64,000 nt of DNA from Desulfovibrio sp. X2 (GCF_000422205.1 NZ_ATHV01000055.1:1-64000); one strand, 5' to 3'; positions 1 through 7,989 are shown, counted from the first letter of the stretch. Notes: generated by a model not told the origin, from the sequence alone. Numbers and translations: made by a program.

Positions 1-16
1 GTGGAAGGTAGAAAAC

Positions 17-64
17 AAAAAAAAGCCGGGCCGGAAACGAGGGTTGCCGGCCCGGCTTTTTTTT
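17..64. terminator. bidirectional intrinsic terminator
   Basis: A perfect 10-bp stem (25-34 with 47-56, GCCGGGCCGG and its complement) has a 12-nt loop, an A-run on the left and a T-run on the right. It can terminate transcription in both directions. It lies 12 bp past the stop of the leftward glycosyltransferase gene and would also stop any rightward transcript entering from outside the window. Confidence 0.9.
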
Positions 65-75
65 GTAGTTTTTTG

Positions 76-1089
76 TCAGGCCACGTGCAGGAAATCCGTG
101 CCTTCCACGTAGCCGCGCATGGCCAGGTACTCGCCGATCTCCTCGCGCGCGCCGCGGCTGCCCACGTAGCTCAGCACGAAGGTCTCGCCCGGCGCGGGCA
201 GGTCCTCGCGGCCGATGACCGGCACGCCGTGCACGTGGTTGCCGATCTTGCGCGGGTCGATGTCCACGTAGGCGACGATGCGCGCCCCGTGCCCGCCGAG
301 GAGCGCCGCCCTGCGCCGCGCCACGCGGCCCGCGCCCCAGACCGTCACCTCGGGCCAGGTGAGGGCGCTCTGCGCCAGCCACTGCGCCAGGTAGTCCGCC
401 TTGGTCGCGTAGAAGGCCTCGGGCGCGTAGTTCTCGTGCGTGCGCGAGAGGCGGCCCGGCGGGTCGTTCCAGACCAGCAGCTCGTCCGGGCACTTGGCGA
501 AGCGCGCGCCCAGGGCGAAGAGCCTGAGCCAGAGGTCGTAGTCCTCTGGAAAGCGCCCCTCCCGCCAGCCGCCGCATGCCCGCAGGAGGTCCGCCCGGAC
601 CATGGCCGAGGGGTGGGCCAGGGGCGCCTCCACGAAGCGCGCCTTGGCCATCTCCTCGTGCGAGAGGAGCGAGTTGATCCAGTCCACGTAGCCCGCATAC
701 CCGGCCGAGGCCGTCCGGCAGCCGCCGAAGCGCACCCGGCAGGAGGCCACGCCGAGGCCGGGGTCGTTCGCGAACAGGGCCGCCTGGGACGCGAGGCGGT
801 CGGGCAGGCAGACGTCGTCCGCGTCCATGCGCGCGACGAGGCCGCCCCGGCAGTGCGAAAGCCCGGCCTGCAGCGCGGCCACGATGCCGCCGTGCGGGAT
901 GCGCAGGGGCCTCACGCGCGCATCGCGCGAGGCGAAGGCCGAAAGGACGTCCCAGGTGGCGTCGCTCGAGCCGTCGTCCACGGCGACTATCTCGAAGTCG
1001 GGAAGGGTCTGCCCCACGAGGCTTTCCATGGCGGCCGCCAGGGTGTCGGCGGCCTGGTAGCAGGGCATGAGCACGGAAACGAGCGGCAT
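76..1089 (-). CDS. family 2 glycosyltransferase with C-terminal Rossmann-like domain
   Basis: The 337-residue product transfers an activated sugar to an unknown acceptor, probably in surface polysaccharide synthesis. The N-terminal half is a GT-A fold: VSVLMPCY at residue 4, DDGSSD at 38-43 for the nucleotide, and a MDADD metal-binding DxD at 88-92, with an EDYDLWLRL segment later. After about residue 245 a second domain begins with VWGAGR and ends in YVDIDPRKIG, like the nucleotide- or SAM-binding modules appended to some glycosyltransferases. I chose ATG at 1089; an in-frame GTG at 1098 adds three residues and neither has a strong Shine-Dalgarno. No other polysaccharide genes are adjacent, so the acceptor cannot be inferred. 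Confidence 0.85.
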   Translation of the reverse strand: MPLVSVLMPCYQAADTLAAAMESLVGQTLPDFEIVAVDDGSSDATWDVLSAFASRDARVRPLRIPHGGIVAALQAGLSHCRGGLVARMDADDVCLPDRLASQAALFANDPGLGVASCRVRFGGCRTASAGYAGYVDWINSLLSHEEMAKARFVEAPLAHPSAMVRADLLRACGGWREGRFPEDYDLWLRLFALGARFAKCPDELLVWNDPPGRLSRTHENYAPEAFYATKADYLAQWLAQSALTWPEVTVWGAGRVARRRAALLGGHGARIVAYVDIDPRKIGNHVHGVPVIGREDLPAPGETFVLSYVGSRGAREEIGEYLAMRGYVEGTDFLHVA

Positions 1090-1140
1090 GACGGGCACTT
1101 ACCCGAGATATGCAGCGAGGGGAAGGGGAGGGGGCGGCGT

Positions 1141-1170
1141 AAAAAAGAGAGGCGGCCGAAGCCGCCTCTC
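1141..1170 (-). terminator. intrinsic terminator with UUCG loop
   Basis: A 10-bp perfect stem (1147-1156 with 1161-1170) closes on a tetraloop that reads UUCG in the leftward transcript, followed by six U residues (1146-1141). It ends the dehydrogenase transcript before the glycosyltransferase gene. Confidence 0.9.
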
Positions 1171-1180
1171 CCGGGATACC

Positions 1181-1215
1181 TGGTGATGCCTGGTGGTGCC
1201 TAATGATGCCTGGGG
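1181..1215. repeat. imperfect 10-bp tandem repeat
   Basis: Three and a half copies of a decamer close to TGGTGATGCC lie between the terminator and the stop codon of the dehydrogenase gene. They are not coding on either strand. Confidence 0.7.
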
Positions 1216-1227
1216 GGCCCGGCTCGG

Positions 1228-2109
1228 CTACATGCCGTTCATGTGCGCCAGGACCTTGTACAGCCCCTGGGTGCCCAGGTCCTCGTGGCCGAGCGCCTGC
1301 GCCGCGATGTAGAACTGGTGGGCCAGGGCGAGGCCGGGCAGGGAGAGGTTCATGGCCTTGGCCTCGGCCAGGGCGATGCCCATGTCCTTGACGAAGTGCT
1401 TGATGAAGAAGCCGGGGTTGAAGTCGCCCTTGGCGATGCGGCGGCCCAGGTTGTTGATGGACCACGACCCGGCCGCGCCGCTGCCGATGACGTCGATGAC
1501 CGCGTCCAGGTCCATGCCCGCGCGCTGCGCGTAGAGCAGCGACTCGACCACGCCGATCATGGTCCCGGCGATGAGGATCTGGTTGCACATCTTGGTGTGC
1601 TGGCCCGCGCCCGCGCCGCCCATGAGGCGCACGTTCCTGCCCATGAGGTCGAGGAGGGGCTTCACGCGGGCAAACGTCGCCTGCTCGCCGCCGACCATGA
1701 TGGCCAGTGTGGCCTCGCGCGCGCCGAGGTCGCCGCCGGAGACCGGGGCGTCCAGGGCCGTGAGCCCGGCCGCCCGGGCGGCCGCGTCGATGCGCTGGGC
1801 GAGCGAGGGCTCGGAGGTGGTCATGTCCACGACCACGGCGCCCTTGGGCGCGTTCGCGACGACGCCGTTCTCGCCCAGGATGACCTCCTCCACGTCGCGC
1901 GGGAAGCCGACGATGGAGAAGATGACGTCGCTCTCGCGGGCCACGTCGGCGGGCGAGTCGCAGACCACCGCGCCCTTGGCCGCGAGGTCCGCGGTCTTCT
2001 CCTTGGAGCGGTTGTAGACGCGCACCGGATTCCCGGCCGCGAGAAGATGCCCGCACATGGACCGGCCCATGACGCCGGTGCCTATCCAGCCAACGCGAAC
2101 TGTCGCCAT
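1228..2109 (-). CDS. 3-hydroxyisobutyrate/beta-hydroxyacid dehydrogenase family protein
   Basis: The 293-residue NAD(P)-dependent enzyme belongs to the family that includes 3-hydroxyisobutyrate dehydrogenase and tartronate semialdehyde (glyoxylate) reductase. It shows the Rossmann motif GWIGTGVMG at the N-terminus, the substrate-binding signature DAPVSGGDLGA near residue 120, and the catalytic lysine in GAGQHTKMCNQ near 170. Length is normal. The ATG at 2109 is preceded by GGAGG at good spacing; the open frame extends further upstream but lacks support. A promoter (GTGACA, 17 bp, TACATT) and a 12-bp palindrome lie directly upstream. The gene is monocistronic between terminators. The substrate cannot be fixed from sequence alone. 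Confidence 0.88.
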   Translation of the reverse strand: MATVRVGWIGTGVMGRSMCGHLLAAGNPVRVYNRSKEKTADLAAKGAVVCDSPADVARESDVIFSIVGFPRDVEEVILGENGVVANAPKGAVVVDMTTSEPSLAQRIDAAARAAGLTALDAPVSGGDLGAREATLAIMVGGEQATFARVKPLLDLMGRNVRLMGGAGAGQHTKMCNQILIAGTMIGVVESLLYAQRAGMDLDAVIDVIGSGAAGSWSINNLGRRIAKGDFNPGFFIKHFVKDMGIALAEAKAMNLSLPGLALAHQFYIAAQALGHEDLGTQGLYKVLAHMNGM

Positions 2110-2129
2110 TTCGTGCCTCCGAAAATGTT

Positions 2130-2168
2130 TTGAGCGCTCAATGTACCGACATCCCGGGAGCATGTCAC
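2130..2168 (-). promoter_or_regulatory. sigma-70 promoter with overlapping palindromic operator
   Basis: On the minus strand GTGACA (2168-2163) and TACATT (2145-2140) are separated by 17 bp. The perfect 12-bp palindrome TTGAGCGCTCAA (2130-2141) covers the end of the -10 element and the predicted start site, which is where a repressor would act. The regulator is unknown. Confidence 0.6.
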
Positions 2169-2353
2169 CCCGCATCGCCCGACTGCGGGTATCGGCGGCC
2201 CTCCGGCCCGTGCCGGTCCGCATGCCGCGCGCGAAGCGGGGCGACGGGGCATCCCGCGCGCGGGAGAGGCCGGGGAGGGGCCGCGGCCCCGTGTGGGGAT
2301 GCTTCCTTCCCGGCCGCCGGAGCATCCCGCCTCCTTCCTTTCCTTTTCCTGCC

Positions 2354-2944
2354 TTATGCGAACAGCGCCCAGACCGTGGCGCCGACCATGAGGGTGGCGG
2401 CGGAGACGTTGCAGGCGGTGAGCACGCGCTGCGAGCGCAGGAGCTTCAGGAGCGAGGAGCCCGCGGTGAGCCACAGCGTGTGGAAGGTGGCCTGGCTGAC
2501 GAGGAAGATGAGGACGAAGGCGCCGACCTGGGGCAGCAACGCGCGGCCCGGAGTCATGAACTGGGCCGCGCCGGTGAGCGACATGGCCAGGCTCTTGGGG
2601 CTCAGGGGGTGGAGCATGACGCCTTCGAGGAAGGTGAAGCGTCTGGTCGTGCGGGCCTCGCCGATCTGCATGCCGAGGATCTTGACGCCGAGGTAGACGA
2701 TGTAGGCCGTGCCCGCGACCTTGAGCACGAGCCCGGCCGCGGGTGACGCGGCCACGAGCTGCCCCAGCCCCAGCCCGCCCACGCAGTTGAGCAGGCCCAT
2801 GCCCAGGAAACAGCCGAGCAGGAAGGGCAGGCCGCTCCGAAAGCCCGTGCTCTGGCCGATGGCCAGCAGCGTGAGGTTGGCCGGTCCTGGCGTCCCGGTC
2901 ATGAGGACCACGAAGATGATGAACGGACCCAAGTGCTCCAGCAT
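2354..2944 (-). CDS. LysE/RhtB family amino-acid exporter
   Basis: The 196-residue inner-membrane protein has the hydrophobicity and length of LysE/RhtB translocators, with about six membrane segments. The family signature near the N-terminus is visible as TPGPANL at about residues 18-24, followed by a G-rich second segment. These proteins export amino acids or small metabolites by proton exchange. The ATG at 2944 has AGGAG about 7 nt upstream. It is divergent from a MocR-type regulator across a 94-bp region holding four direct repeats, so it is very likely that regulator's target. The exported compound is unknown. Confidence 0.88.
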   Translation of the reverse strand: MLEHLGPFIIFVVLMTGTPGPANLTLLAIGQSTGFRSGLPFLLGCFLGMGLLNCVGGLGLGQLVAASPAAGLVLKVAGTAYIVYLGVKILGMQIGEARTTRRFTFLEGVMLHPLSPKSLAMSLTGAAQFMTPGRALLPQVGAFVLIFLVSQATFHTLWLTAGSSLLKLLRSQRVLTACNVSAATLMVGATVWALFA

Positions 2945-2964
2945 GTCTGTCTCCTGTGGCGATG

Positions 2965-3035
2965 ATTGTCATGGATGATTTCTATGATTGTCTGTGTATT
3001 GTTGACAGATTGTCTCGGTCAATGTATTTATTGTC
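2965..3035. promoter_or_regulatory. four phased direct repeats (ATTGTC), candidate MocR operator
   Basis: ATTGTC occurs at 2965-2970, 2987-2992, 3009-3014 and 3030-3035, always on the same strand and spaced 22, 22 and 21 bp. The first two copies extend to TGATTGTC. Two-turn spacing puts all copies on one face of the helix. The repeats fill the divergent intergenic region, and the last two flank the regulator's own promoter elements. Confidence 0.75.
3002..3030 (+). promoter_or_regulatory. sigma-70 promoter driving an apparently leaderless gene
   Basis: TTGACA (3002-3007), a 17-bp spacer and TATTTA (3025-3030) would start transcription at about 3037-3039, which coincides with the ATG at 3039. 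No Shine-Dalgarno precedes that ATG. Confidence 0.6.
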
Positions 3036-3038
3036 ACC

Positions 3039-4436
3039 ATGACAACATGGATGCCGCATCTGCACGGAGGAGAGGGGCCGCTGTATCTGGCCCTGGCGGA
3101 CGCCCTGGCCGCAGACGTGGCCGGGGGCTCGCTCAGGCCCGGGCAGCGGCTGCCCACGCACCGCGACCTGGCCGACGCGCTGGGCGTGACCGTGGGCACC
3201 GTGACCCGGGGGTATGCCGAGGCCCAGCGCCGGGGACTGGTCACGGGCACGGTGGGCCGGGGCACTTTCGTGGCCCAGGCCGTGAGCGTGGACCCGTCCA
3301 TGGGCTCGGGCCATCCCTTCGAGCCCGGCATCGCCGAGCTCGGGCTGGTGGCGCCGCCGCCCGGCGATCCGGACCTGGGCGAGGGGCTGCGCCGCCTGGC
3401 CGGTAAACCCGGGATAGACAAGCTTCTACGGTACCATCTCACGCCCGGCCTGCCGCCGCACCGCGCGACCGGCGTGCGCTGGGCCGCGCGCTACGGCCTG
3501 GACGTGGATCCTGGCGCGGTGATCGTCGCCGCCGGGGCGCAGCACGCGCTCACCCTCTGCCTCATGGGGCTGCTCCGGCCCGGCGAGCGCATCGCCTGCG
3601 ATCCGCTGACCTATCCGGGGCTCAAGACCCTGGCCGCGCAGCTCGGGATACTGCTCACGGCCGTGCCGGGCGACGAGGCGGGCATGTCGCCCGAGGCCCT
3701 GGACACGGCCTGCCGCCGCGACGAGATCCACGCCGTGTACCTCATGCCCAGCGTGCAGAACCCAACCACGACGTGCATCCCGGTCGGCCGACGCGAGGAG
3801 CTCGCCGCCGTGGCCGCTCGCCGCGGCCTGGTGATCATCGAGGACGACGTCTACGCCCTGACGCGGCGCGAGCAGGGGGTGCCGCTGGCCGCGCTGGCCC
3901 CGGAGCACACCGTGTTCATCGCGGGGTTGTCCAAGGTGCTCTGCGCCGGGCTTCGCATCGCCTTCATCGTGGCGCCTCCGGCCTATCGCCGCCAGCTTTC
4001 CGAGGCCCTGCTGAACACCATGTGGATGGCCCCGCCGCTGATGGCCGAGCTGGCCGCCATGTGGATCGACGACGGCACGGCGGACTCCGTGCGCGAGGCG
4101 CGGCTCCTGGAAGCCGAGCGGCGCAACGCCCTGGCGGTCGAGCTGCTGGGGGCGGGCGTGTCGCGGGGCTTCGCCAGCGGCTATTTCCGCTGGCTCACGC
4201 TGCCCGCGGGCTGGTCCGGGGCGCTTTTCGAGGCCGCGGCGCGCGAGGCCGGGGTCAACGTCTTCGCCGCGGAGCGCTTCGCCGTGGGCCATGCTCCCGT
4301 GGACCCGGCCGTGCGCGTGGCGCTCACCGCCACCGAGGGCCTTTCCGAGCTCGGCCGTGCGCTGCGCACGCTGGGAGACCTGATGGCGAGCGGCGAGAGC
4401 GGCATGGGGCCCGTGGGCACGGGACCCGTGTTCTGA
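3039..4436 (+). CDS. MocR/PdxR-family transcriptional regulator (GntR-type HTH fused to aminotransferase fold)
   Basis: The 465-residue protein has an N-terminal winged helix (residues about 10-85, with LRPGQRLPTHRDLADALGV and TVGTVTRGY) and a class I aminotransferase-like domain (about 110-450). The PLP-binding lysine is visible in GLSKVLCAGLR, and YLMPSVQNPT matches the family's substrate-loop region. MocR proteins use PLP or an amino acid as effector and often activate an adjacent gene, here the divergent LysE-family exporter. The ATG at 3039 lies at the predicted transcription start and has no ribosome binding site; the next in-frame ATG (3051) has none either. Length is typical. Confidence 0.9.
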   Translation: MTTWMPHLHGGEGPLYLALADALAADVAGGSLRPGQRLPTHRDLADALGVTVGTVTRGYAEAQRRGLVTGTVGRGTFVAQAVSVDPSMGSGHPFEPGIAELGLVAPPPGDPDLGEGLRRLAGKPGIDKLLRYHLTPGLPPHRATGVRWAARYGLDVDPGAVIVAAGAQHALTLCLMGLLRPGERIACDPLTYPGLKTLAAQLGILLTAVPGDEAGMSPEALDTACRRDEIHAVYLMPSVQNPTTTCIPVGRREELAAVAARRGLVIIEDDVYALTRREQGVPLAALAPEHTVFIAGLSKVLCAGLRIAFIVAPPAYRRQLSEALLNTMWMAPPLMAELAAMWIDDGTADSVREARLLEAERRNALAVELLGAGVSRGFASGYFRWLTLPAGWSGALFEAAAREAGVNVFAAERFAVGHAPVDPAVRVALTATEGLSELGRALRTLGDLMASGESGMGPVGTGPVF

Positions 4437-4494
4437 AGACGTCCGCGCCGATTCCGCCCAAGGCCGATCCCTTCGGCGGTTCCCCGCCATGACA

Positions 4495-4530
4495 AAGGCC
4501 CGCCCGGACTATCTCCGGCGCGGGCCTTCT
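4495..4530. terminator. putative terminator between convergent genes
   Basis: A 9-bp stem (4495-4503 with 4520-4528, AAGGCCCGC and its complement) with an inner GC-rich loop is followed by a T-rich but interrupted tract. It sits between the MocR gene and the convergent PEP-CTERM gene. Confidence 0.55.
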
Positions 4531-4587
4531 TCATTCGTCGGTCCCATGCAGCGGGACGCGACGGGCGTCGGCGTTTCCGCCGGGGCG

Positions 4588-5331
4588 TCAGCTTCTGCGG
4601 CGCAGGCGACGGCTGCCCATGCCCAGCAGGCCGACACAGACCAGAAGCATGCTGGCGGGCTCAGGTGTCGCGACCGGATCCACCACCACCTCTCGCTCCA
4701 GCTTCTGGAAGACCGCATCCTGGAAGTCTGCAAAGCTGTCCGCAACGGTTATGAAGCTGCCGGGGCCACCGATGACGTTGTTCTGGTACCAGGTGTCCAG
4801 CCCGCTTTCGCTGCCCAGGATCGGCAGGCCGTTGATGGTGAAGCCCGCGGCCACGGCCGCGTCGCGTGCTGCGCTGGTGCTGGTGCCGGAGTTCTGAGAG
4901 CCGTCGCCGGAGACGTCGATGACCAGACGGCTGCCCTCGAACCCGTTGCCGTCGAAGAGCGGCAAGGTGTAGTTGATGGCCGAACCGGGGGCTGTCAGGC
5001 CGCTGAATGCGCGGCTGGTGGCGGCCAGCGAGCTGGCAAAGGCCTGGGCGCTGACGAGATCGGTGATCAGGGTCCACTGCACGAGCTGCGCTTGCTCGGA
5101 GCTGCCCGCCCACTCGATGTAGGTCACCGCGAAGGGATCGAACGAGCCGAAGCTGGCGATGTTGTTGAAGACGTTGATGTAGCCGTTCTTCTGAAGCGCG
5201 TATTCGCTGCTGTCCACACTTCCGGACACGTCGACGAGCAAGGCCAGTTCGAGGCCGACGGGCAGGGCGCGGGCAGTCCCGGCGAGGCCCAGACAAGCCA
5301 GCAGAACGACAAGGACAGTAATCTTTTTCAT
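4588..5331 (-). CDS. secreted VWA-like (DUF1194-type) protein with PEP-CTERM sorting signal
   Basis: The 247-residue exported protein starts with a Sec signal peptide (MKKITVLVVLLACLGLAGTARA). A von Willebrand A-like domain follows, with the metal-site motif DVSGSVD at about 33-39 and VIDVSGDGSQNSG near 138-150, as in the DUF1194 family. The C-terminus is a classic PEP-CTERM tail: PEPAS, a hydrophobic stretch, then an arginine-rich end (RRLRRR). In such systems an exosortase cuts the tail and the protein is sent to the surface or to exopolysaccharide. No exosortase gene is in this window. The start has an excellent GAGGAGG site. A sigma-54-like element lies 38-53 bp upstream of the start. Confidence 0.85.
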   Translation of the reverse strand: MKKITVLVVLLACLGLAGTARALPVGLELALLVDVSGSVDSSEYALQKNGYINVFNNIASFGSFDPFAVTYIEWAGSSEQAQLVQWTLITDLVSAQAFASSLAATSRAFSGLTAPGSAINYTLPLFDGNGFEGSRLVIDVSGDGSQNSGTSTSAARDAAVAAGFTINGLPILGSESGLDTWYQNNVIGGPGSFITVADSFADFQDAVFQKLEREVVVDPVATPEPASMLLVCVGLLGMGSRRLRRRS

Positions 5332-6055
5332 TGTGAACCTCCTCTGGTGTTGTTTTCGGAGGCAACGCTGCAGAAGGTATGCCCTTCGTCAAGGCTTTGA
5401 AAAAATATGAAAAAGGATAATTTTTACTGTCGCCTGATGTAAAGATGGGCGACACCACTGTCGGACTGGCATGCGCCGGAAACTGATGATATTCAATTAA
5501 TACAGCGTGATATTACCTCGACAATGGCGCGGACTGCAGAAGCTCTCACGGCATCCGCTACAGTGTTTCCCCCATATGTCCTGCGGGAACATGACACCAT
5601 TGTTATGTCGTTCATGTCGGCTCGCATTTCGCTCGCAGAATTCTGCTTCGCAATGTCGAGCAGCATCAGTTCCGCAATGTATTTCACACAGAATCGTGGG
5701 AAGCATCCATCGCGGATGGTCGAGGGGAGAAAGTCCGTGTTTCCAGGACGAAAATGCGGGGATGGCGGGACGGACGCGAACGGCACGAACGTGCGGAACG
5801 CGCGGATAGATGAATTATCGCTGAATGTTTGTTCAGGCTGGAAGGCGGCCGGGCCAGGGCTGAAAAACGCTGCAGGACGGCTGGCGGGAGGGGGACGAGA
5901 GGAATCCCGAGGGATGCGGAAAAGGGGAGGCTGTGGCGCTTATGCGGGAGGGGCGGGGAGGAACCATCCTCACCGGGGCAAAGCCCCATGCGGATGATCC
6001 CTCGCCGCCTGCCCCGAGGCAATCCCGGCGGAGGGGAATGCCTGCCTTCATCAGC
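5332..6055. other. 724-bp intergenic region, no convincing gene
   Basis: The first part (about 5390-5700) is more AT-rich than its surroundings. Open frames on both strands overlap each other, lack good ribosome binding sites and resemble nothing I know. GCAGAATTCTGC at 5635-5646 is a perfect 12-bp palindrome in a longer imperfect inverted repeat. The right side carries GC-rich hairpins (for example near 5973-5985) after the second binding-protein gene, without a clear T-run. Confidence 0.5.
5369..5384 (-). promoter_or_regulatory. candidate sigma-54 (-24/-12) promoter
   Basis: The minus strand reads GGGCATACCTTCTGCA. GG at 5383-5382 and GC at 5371-5370 have the exact -24/-12 spacing, and the context GGCATA-N4-CTGCA fits the consensus TGGCAYR-N4-TTGCW except at two positions. 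The predicted start is near 5358, leaving a 27-nt leader before the PEP-CTERM gene. Confidence 0.5.
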
Positions 6056-6919
6056 CTACTTCTGGCCGAGCCATTCCTTCACCATGTCCGGATTCTCGGC
6101 CATGAACTTCTTGGCGTTCTCGTAGCGGTCCGCGCCGGGCTGCTGGTTCCAGGCCATGACCATCTGGAACTGCTCCGGGCTCTTCCAGTGGAAGCGCTTC
6201 AGGAAGGCGTAGACCTCGGGCATGTCCTTCGAGAGGCCCTTGCGCACGATGGTGTCGATGTGCTCTTCCTTGCCCAGGGAGCCCTTGGGGTCCTTCAGGT
6301 ACTTCAGGTGCCAGCGGCCGAACATCCAGTGCGGCGACCAGGCGGTGACCACGACCCACTTGTGGTTCTTGATGGCGTCGCCGAGCGCGGCGGTCATGGT
6401 GGCGCCGCTGCCTTCCATGAGCTCCATCTTGTTCATGTCGTAGTCCTTGAGCGCCTTCTCGGAGAGGCGCATGAGGCCCGAGCCCGGGTCGATGCCGATG
6501 ACCTTGCCGTCGAACTTGTCGGCATTGGCGTTGACCTGGTCCATGGAGTCGATGGTCACGTAGTCGGGCACGGCCCAGCCGAGCTTGGCCCCGGTGGACA
6601 CGACGCCGATGTCCTCGACCTTGTCCTTGACCTTGGCGTAGTAGTCCGCATGGGTCACGGGCAGCCAGGCGGTGACCATGCCGTCCACGTCGCCGGAGGC
6701 CACGGCCTGCCACATGGCGGCCGCGCTCACGGGCAGGGTCTCGACCTCGTAGCCCATCTTCTCCTGCAGCACGGCCTTGACCATGGCGGTGCTGGTGGCC
6801 GCGCAGTCCCACTCCACGTAGGCGATGCGGACCTTCTTCTTGGCCGCGGCGGCGGGCAGGGTGAGGCCCAGGCACAGGGCGGCCGCCAGGACGGCGGTCA
6901 GGATCTTGGTGATGCGCAT
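6056..6919 (-). CDS. glycine betaine/proline-type ABC transporter substrate-binding protein (second copy)
   Basis: The 287-residue periplasmic protein has a signal peptide (MRITKILTAVLAAALCLGLTLPAAA) and an OpuAC/ProX-type binding fold. Conserved stretches include VRIAYVEWDCA, YVTIDSMDQVNA, GSGATMTAAL and SPHWMFGRWHLKYL, whose tryptophans are typical of sites that bind quaternary amines. It is the same length as the adjacent copy and nearly identical in most segments, so the pair arose by tandem duplication. The ATG has GGAGGAG about 8 nt upstream. A terminator-like hairpin separates it from the first copy, so its expression may differ from the rest of the operon. The exact ligand is not proven. 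Confidence 0.88.
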   Translation of the reverse strand: MRITKILTAVLAAALCLGLTLPAAAAKKKVRIAYVEWDCAATSTAMVKAVLQEKMGYEVETLPVSAAAMWQAVASGDVDGMVTAWLPVTHADYYAKVKDKVEDIGVVSTGAKLGWAVPDYVTIDSMDQVNANADKFDGKVIGIDPGSGLMRLSEKALKDYDMNKMELMEGSGATMTAALGDAIKNHKWVVVTAWSPHWMFGRWHLKYLKDPKGSLGKEEHIDTIVRKGLSKDMPEVYAFLKRFHWKSPEQFQMVMAWNQQPGADRYENAKKFMAENPDMVKEWLGQK

Positions 6920-7020
6920 GTTTCTTCTCCTCCTTGGGTTCGGGGGGGGGACGTGGGGCCTTCTCCGCCCATGTCCGACAGGGCGGGGCGGTCTCCCACT
7001 GGATGAGAGCCTGCGGGCAA

Positions 7021-7053
7021 AAGAAAGCGGGGAGGTTTTGGCCCTCCCCGCTC
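7021..7053 (-). terminator. intrinsic terminator between the two binding-protein genes
   Basis: A 10-bp perfect stem (7027-7036 with 7044-7053) has a 7-nt loop and, in the leftward transcript, is followed by UUUCUUUU. It lies 44 bp downstream of the first binding-protein gene and would reduce transcription of the second copy. Confidence 0.75.
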
Positions 7054-7097
7054 GCAGCTGACGCTCCTTGGAGCGGGACCGTCCGCGTTGTCCGAGG

Positions 7098-7961
7098 CTA
7101 TTTCCGGCCGAGCCACTCCTTCACCACGTCAGGGTGCTCGTCCATGTACTTCTTGGCGTTGGCGTACGGGTCCGCGCCGGGCTCCTGGTTCCAGGCCATG
7201 ACGGTCTGGAAGTCGGCCAGGCTCGGCCAATGGAAGCGCTTGAGGAAGGCGTAGACCTCGGGCATGTCCTTCGAGAGGCCCTTGCGCACGATGGTGTCGA
7301 TGTGCTCGGCCTTGCCCAGAACGCCCTTGGGGTCCTTCAGGTACTTCAGGTGCCAGCGGCCGAACATCCAGTGCGGCGACCAGGCGGTGACCACGATCCA
7401 CTTGTGGTGCTTGATGGCGTCGCCGAGCGAGGCGGTCATGGTGGCGCCGCTGCCCTCCATGAGCTCCATCTTGTCCATGCCGTACTCCTTGATGGCCTTC
7501 TCGGAGAGGCGCATGAGGCCCGCGCCCGGGTCGATGCCGATGACCTTGCCGTCGAACTTGTCGGCATTGGCGTTGACCTGGTCCATGGAATCGATGGTCA
7601 CGTAGTCGGGCACGGCCCAGCCCAGGCGGGCCCCCGAGACGATGGGGCCCAGGTCCTCCACCTTGTCCTTGACCTTGGCGTAGTAGTCCGCGTGGGTCGC
7701 GGGCAGCCAGGCGGCGACCATGGCGTCCACGTCGCCGGTGCCCACGGCCTGCCACATGGCGGCCGCGCTCACGGGCAGGGTCTCGACGTCGTAGCCCATC
7801 TTCTCCTGCAGCACGGCCTTGACCATGTTGGTGCTGGCCGTGGCGCTGGACCATTCGACGTAGGCTATGCGGACCTTCTTCTTGGCCGCGACGGCCGGAA
7901 GCGCGAGTCCCAGGCTCAGGGCGGCCGCGAGGACGGCCGTAAGGATCTTCGTCATTTTCAT
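7098..7961 (-). CDS. glycine betaine/proline-type ABC transporter substrate-binding protein (first copy)
   Basis: The 287-residue periplasmic binding protein has a cleavable signal (MKMTKILTAVLAAALSLGLALPAVA). Its fold and motifs (YVEWSSAT, YVTIDSMDQVNA, GSGATMTASL, SPHWMFGRWHLKYL) match ProX/OpuAC proteins that deliver glycine betaine or related compounds to the transporter. It directly follows the permease gene (28 bp) and has a GGAG ribosome binding site. Differences from the second copy fall mainly near the N-terminus (SSATAST for CAATSTA) and in the middle (GPIVSGARL for GVVSTGAKL), which could change affinity. Confidence 0.9.
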   Translation of the reverse strand: MKMTKILTAVLAAALSLGLALPAVAAKKKVRIAYVEWSSATASTNMVKAVLQEKMGYDVETLPVSAAAMWQAVGTGDVDAMVAAWLPATHADYYAKVKDKVEDLGPIVSGARLGWAVPDYVTIDSMDQVNANADKFDGKVIGIDPGAGLMRLSEKAIKEYGMDKMELMEGSGATMTASLGDAIKHHKWIVVTAWSPHWMFGRWHLKYLKDPKGVLGKAEHIDTIVRKGLSKDMPEVYAFLKRFHWPSLADFQTVMAWNQEPGADPYANAKKYMDEHPDVVKEWLGRK

Positions 7962-7989
7962 GGTTACTCTCCTTCTTTTTCTCAGGGAG

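Noticed and set aside
5493-5997. Overlapping open frames of 97 and 157 codons
   Set aside because: They overlap on opposite strands, lack ribosome binding sites and have composition unlike the genome's proteins.
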